From the NCBI GenBank assembly GCA_018296165.2, contig JACKQL020000001.1, forward strand, positions 1,364,001 to 1,428,000: 64,000 nucleotides of DNA, written 5' to 3'. The position numbers and the translations under genes were made by a program. Numbering within the stretch: position 1 is the stretch's first letter; each line of letters starts with the position of its first letter. This document shows positions 59,096 to 64,000 of the stretch, piece after piece. The stretch is from Termitomyces sp. T153. Its lineage: Eukaryota; Basidiomycota; Agaricomycetes; Agaricales; Lyophyllaceae. Under the pieces are notes generated by a model that worked only from the letters and a program-made list of their open reading frames with translations, was not told where the DNA came from and did no database searches.

Positions 59096-60440
59096 ATGTC
59101 GAGTGCCCTTGCCTCGTCTTTCCATCTCCAGTCCTCATCCCAGCCTCCTGAGAAGGCGAATGGTGTCTCCACGGTCTTTGAAATATCAACCCCCCATACT
59201 TTTGCAGTCTCTGTAGAACCATCCTCAGCGGGTCCCTCAACATGGCGTACTTCTTCCTCCACTGCAACTACGACACCGGTTGTCGCTTTAAGACGACCCC
59301 AGATCGTAAAGAATAGAACCTCGGAAGAGCTGGAAATCATAGAGAGAACCCGCACTAGGTTTATCATTACTTTGTCATCTCAGCCGGTCTGGATCTCACC
59401 CATTTCCTAGACTTTCTGCACTTCTTGCATCTGACCATGCTCTTGCGTTGAACCCTGACACGGACACTCCTTTCTTGGACACTGCGGATGTTTTACGAAG
59501 GCTTTTACCCTATCATGTCTTTCTCCAGCCTCAGGAAGATTTAGATATGGTGACAAGGAGTATGAAAGGAAAGGGAAAGGCAAAAGAGGCAGAACTCGAG
59601 GAAGAAATTAGAGGTAGGATCCGGAGCGCATATTATGCTTCTATCTTTATACTCTCTACACAGAAACGAAATTCGCCTTAGAATGTCACAAGCGGAGGGA
59701 CGCATTGGTGAAGAGGTTTCGAGACATACAAATTCGTCAGGGAAAGGTTAGCCCCTGTGGTCTCAGCCTTCACGCGCCATATATTTACTCCTTCACAGCG
59801 GTTAGCACCAGATGATCAAGCTGTTCTCGTTGCATCATTAGTCTTGGATGTCGAAAGATCCGAGACGACTCTTTTGAGCAACGAACTCCGAACTGCCCGT
59901 GCAGAGCATGAACGTCGAGAGAAGGAAAGGCGTTTGGCTGCTCATGCTGTCCGTCCAGCGTATTACGGACCGGGATCGGTGCCTACTGCTGCGGCGACTG
60001 GCGTGCCAGCACAATACTACAGAGGTTATCCGTATGCATACGCACAGGTATACGGTTCCTCCACACAAGCCAGTTCAACATCCACCTTTCCTGTTTCCCC
60101 TACGCCTCTTGTATCATCCTCCGGACCCACCCAATCGGCAATTCCTGTGCAGCTCCCGGTCGCGTCGTTACCTGCCCTCCATGCCCTAGGCATAATACCA
60201 GTACCAGCTGCATCCCTCCCTGCAGACGGTCAGCCACAACCAGCGGCCATTTTACGTGGATCAACCTCGAATGGTACGATGTTGAGCCTTGAAATCAATG
60301 TTTCGTCGCTTCAGTCGGCGCAAATGAGTGGGTTGGCGATGGTGCTCAATTCACTGATGTCCAAAAGCAGTCCTAGTATCAATAGTAGTATTCTAGATAC
60401 GCACGCTAATAGCGTAGTAAGCGGTAGTGAGGCGACGTAA
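59096..60440 (+). CDS. GLTSCR1-domain protein (putative SWI/SNF-associated subunit)
   Basis: The diagnostic part is encoded after an intron (59358-59408): LSALLASDHALALNPDTDTPF followed by LDTADVLRRLLPYHVFLQPQEDL, matching the GLTSCR1/BICRA conserved region (DxxTPF then RLLPYHVF). A helical segment with RLAPDDQAVLVASLVLDVERSE completes the domain after two more introns. The C-terminal 170 residues are rich in Pro, Ser, Ala and Tyr. In animals GLTSCR1 defines the ncBAF form of SWI/SNF; a similar chromatin role is inferred. The N-terminus is Ser/Thr-rich and its start (59096) is uncertain, because an equally long minus-strand frame covers the same bases. It lies 182 bases downstream of CDC23. 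Confidence 0.75.
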
Positions 60441-60616
60441 AGGGGGATAACATGTACTTTAAGTTGTTCACAGAAAGAAGGTTTACCTAAACAAATCGTT
60501 ATCATCACTATTTGAGCTACTTTTATTGCCCTACAGGCTACCGTGTGACCGACCCACAATACCCCTCGCGTTCTTTCACAGTCATTTGCGTTCCCTTGTC
60601 TGCTACTTATTGTACG

Positions 60617-63600
60617 ATGTCTCTCATGCCGAGTAGTCCCGGACCGGCTGCTAGCAACGGGCCTTCAACCACGACCTGGCGTCGTGAACGGCTCATAGGT
60701 ATTGGTACTGGCACTAGTCCTGATATAGGCGCTCCAGACAACCCATCTGACGATGTTCCTAACGGCTCAGCCACTGAATCTACCTCGCTTCCGTTCAGTA
60801 GGACTTCTTACGGCACGTTACCCACTCGAGCCCTCAAGACTGAAAGACGCGCCGTTCCACAACCACCTCGTCTGAGCTTCTCCAGCCTGAAGAGGTCTTC
60901 TTCCATCCCGACTGTTCCTTCCACGCCTAGCCTAAGAGATCTCACTTTTTCTCGATTGGGCATTCAGCGACCTATCTCCGCATATGATGCTCCCCCAAAG
61001 TCCAAAAACGATGTAGATGCAGATGCTAAGATCAACGGCATACGCGTTTGGTACTCCTCTTTCTCATCCATTGATTGGCTTCATGACGCCATCAAGGATT
61101 CCGCACGATTCTCCCGCATAAGGAAGCGTAAATCTTTCAGGTCGCGTGTTCGATTGGTCAATGACAAAAGCCTCGGCTGGTTCATTGTAACGATCGTTGG
61201 TTTCTTCACCGCCATTGTCGCATTCTTGGTCGTTCGGAGCGAGCAATGGTTGTTCGACGTCAAAGAGGGTTATTGTCATGGCGCTTGGTGGAAAGCCAAG
61301 CGCTTCTGTTGCCCTGCTCTTAATGATCTCGTAGCAGTTTTCGGAGAGGAAACTTGTCAGAGCTGGCGATCCTGGGCCGAAGTTGTTTCTCCAGAGACGA
61401 GCGACTTTTCTTCTGGAATTGTGCAATACACTGTTTTTGCTTCTATTGCCGTAAGTGGCCGAATATATTTATGAGATCTGACTGCTGAAAATTAACAGCT
61501 TTCCCTCGCCCTTATTTCGACTCTTCTCACAATATGTCTCACAGATTCCACAACATTTGTCACACGGAAAGAATCAGGTGTCTTGTCTCCCGACTTTCCT
61601 GGTACCGCTGCAAGCATCAAGGATTTAGAGGTCAAAAGGCGGGTGATGTATTACGTAAGTGAATCTTGGTTCTCGATATGATCTAGTGTGACAAGGACAC
61701 AGGCTGCTGGAAGTGGAATCCCAGAGATTAAAACTATCCTCTCTGGTGCGAGGCTTAAATATCGTTATTTAATTAAACTGGCTCATCCACTCCAGGTTTT
61801 GTTATACATGGATATCTTGGCGCACGTGTTTTGTTCACCAAGTCAGTTGGCCTTGCCCTCTCTGTTGCATCTGGTCTGTCTCTTGGAAAAGAAGGTCCCT
61901 TTGTGCACATCGCGAGCTGCATTGGTAATATTGTCAGCCGTTTTTTCAGTAAATATGAAAACAACGAAGGTAAGTGTACAACTTATTTGTTCAGCTGTAG
62001 TTGAACATTCCTTGTAGCTAAGCGTCGGGAAATCCTGAGTGCTGCTTGTGCTGCTGGTGTTGCTGTTGCGTTTGGTGCGCCAATAGGTGGGACTTTGTTT
62101 AGTTTAGAAGAAGTGTCATACTTCTTCCCCCCCAAGGTCAGTCATGCCTGGTTAAGTAAGGCTCTCACAATACACTAAATATCTTATTAGGTCATGTGGA
62201 GAAGGTTAGTAGGGAAGTTACCTGTAGCTGATTACTTTTTCACTCTGAAGTATAGCTTCTTTTGTGCCATGATTGCAGCAATCACGCTCAAGGTGCTTGA
62301 TCCCTTTGGGACAGGGAAACTTGTTCTGTTCCAAGTCACATATGAAAAAGCAAGCAGGTTATCCATCCTTCCGACTGTCGGCTTTCCTAACAATGTCATC
62401 AGGATTGGCATGCTTACGAACTCGTCCCATTTCTCCTCCTCGGTGTGCTTGGAGTGGGTTGCCTGTTTGCGAAATTTGACTTCCTGACCGATTTCTACAG
62501 GGCATATATGGAGCTTACTTTTCGAAACTGAACCATTCGTGGAGCAAGCATATACGCAATAAGACCTGGCTCAGGTCCCACCCGATAGCGGAAGTTCTCC
62601 TAGTACGGTCGTTACTTTGTGAACTGGGTTTGGCTCTTATTGCGTTCGCAGATCACTGCAATCACGACTGGACTCTGTTTCATTAATCCTTTCACTCGCA
62701 TGAGTGGCACAGAGCTTGTCTACAGCCTCTTTTCGGAATGTCAGGAAGGTTATCCACACAAACACGCTCGTCTGTGTAGTGTCAGCCCTCGTGCTTTCTG
62801 GGAAATATGGCCGGTTATTCGAGCAGTCTCAGTGGCAATGATCATTAAGGCTTGTCTCACAATAGTGACTTTTGGCATCAAAGTTCCGGCTGGTATCTTC
62901 ATACCGTCCCTTGGCGTAGGCGCCTGTTGTGGACGAGTAATGGGCCTCGTGATACAGTGGTTGCAATACCAAGAGCTAGGAGCGAAAATCTTTCCAATCT
63001 GTACTCAGGACCGAAATTGTGCGTATTTCTTGTCTGCCTTGACAGAAGAACTGTCTCGACTTCCATGATTCTATAGGCATAATTCCAGGTCTGTATGCTA
63101 TGGTGGGTGCAGCAGCCACTCTTTCAGGGGTTACTGTAAGTAGTCATTTGTCTACGATGCAGACGGACTCATTTTTTTGAAGCGAACAACCGTTTCTTTG
63201 GCCGTTATCATGTTCGAGCTCACTGATACCTTGACCTATGTAATTCCTGTAATGTTGTCAGTCCTTGTGGCCAAAACGGTTGCAGATGCCTTGGAGCCTA
63301 AAGGAATATACGACCTCGTCATCGAGCTCAGTCAGTTGCCCTATCTTGATTTAAAACATGAATATCTTTGGGGTAGCCTCCAAATTAATGATGTGGTGAG
63401 GGATTCTCATTGAACATACTGTTAACAAGTTTTGCTGGAATTATCTAGACTGCTCGTGATGTGGAAGTCATTAGACTTGATAGGAAGAACACCGTGACGA
63501 CCTTGCGAGATCAACTTGTTATATTGATGCGGACTGGCAATGATGACAGTGGTTTTCCCATACTCAGGCTAGATTCAAACGACAATGGCCTGCGGATGGT

Positions 63601-64000
63601 GGGCTATATCGGAGCCAGCGAGTTGGAGCACGCTCTCAGTTCGTCCAATGCCTGTAGGCTCTGTGCTATCCATACTGATAGTCTTTCATAGCCCTGGTCG
63701 CCGATGAACCTGAAGCTGAAGTATACTTCCATACTACGTATACTCATTACATTTCCTCTGTTTCGTCGCTCATGGAAGAGACCGAGTATCATGAGCAAGA
63801 CCTCTTTGACTTTAGTATTTATATGGATCAGGTAAGTCAAACCATTGATTCTATGATTGTTCTGAGGTGAAATCCTTTCAGGCACCGTTGACCATCCAGT
63901 CCAATTCACCACTCGAAATGGTCCACCAGTTTTTTTCCAAGCTTGGTGCTCGATATGTCGTCGTAACAGACACAGAAGGTCTATGTAAGTGAAATTAATT
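60617..64000 (+). CDS. CLC-family chloride channel/transporter, partial at right edge
   Basis: A long Ser/Pro-rich cytosolic N-terminus (from Met 60617) precedes the first membrane helix ([19 protein letters not shown]). CLC signatures follow: GSGIPEIK (about 61705-61730), [11 protein letters not shown] with the gating Glu at 61891-61893, then [21 protein letters not shown] and the [21 protein letters not shown] filter segment. The gating Glu suggests a 2Cl-/H+ exchanger of the GEF1/ClC-3 kind rather than a pure channel. After the membrane part come two CBS domains: [20 protein letters not shown] in the first, and [28 protein letters not shown] in the second, which is cut by the edge. About 12 introns. 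In fungi such proteins acidify or balance charge in Golgi and vacuolar compartments. Confidence 0.93.

Overview
The window is nuclear DNA of a filamentous fungus, most likely a basidiomycete of the Agaricomycotina type. Genes are dense on both strands and are cut by many short spliceosomal introns of about 45 to 60 nt. The gene set is eukaryotic housekeeping plus some typical fungal or mushroom-lineage families: a HAD phosphatase fused to a class II terpene cyclase, a GLTSCR1-domain protein, RMT2, a Fun30-type remodeller and a fungal DUF1365 protein. Because of the introns most proteins are split over several reading frames; I joined exons by splice sites and phase where I could.

Left part (1-19 kb): 3' half of the DBP10 RNA helicase (+), an EMP70/TM9SF protein (-), the queuine tRNA-ribosyltransferase catalytic subunit (+), mitochondrial tyrosyl-tRNA synthetase (-), a MET2-like alpha/beta hydrolase (-), ribosomal protein S23 (+), an intronless transglutaminase-like protein (+), CDP-diacylglycerol synthase (-), DNA topoisomerase I (-) and a small complex I subunit of the NDUFB3 type (+).

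Centre (19-43 kb): a gene-poor stretch of about 2 kb leads to the HAD-terpene cyclase fusion (+), which stands alone among housekeeping genes. Then come threonine deaminase ILV1 (-), a CTI6-like PHD protein (+), VPS8 of CORVET (+), COG2 (-), a PRKRIP1 homologue (+), MCM4 (-) with a cell-cycle-box promoter, RMT2 (+) and the TRAPP subunit BET5 (+).

Right part (43-64 kb): a Fun30/SMARCAD1-type remodeller (-), an atypical mitochondrial-carrier protein (+), a DUF1365 protein (-), an unrecognised basic nuclear-type protein (+), the U2AF small subunit (+), ALG14 (-, five short exons), APC8/CDC23 (+), a GLTSCR1-domain protein (+) and a CLC chloride channel/transporter (+) that runs off the right edge.

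There is no operon or obvious gene cluster. Functional themes recur by chance or shared control: RNA processing (DBP10, PRKRIP1, U2AF1), chromatin and DNA (TOP1, CTI6, MCM4, Fun30, GLTSCR1) and endomembrane traffic (EMP70, VPS8, COG2, BET5, ALG14, CLC). Many neighbours are divergent pairs with very short shared promoters. The most notable items are the terpene cyclase fusion, the topoisomerase active-site microexon, the MCM4 promoter box, GC-AG introns and a perfect CACGTG palindrome in a bidirectional promoter. I saw no tRNA, rRNA, CRISPR array or intact transposon.
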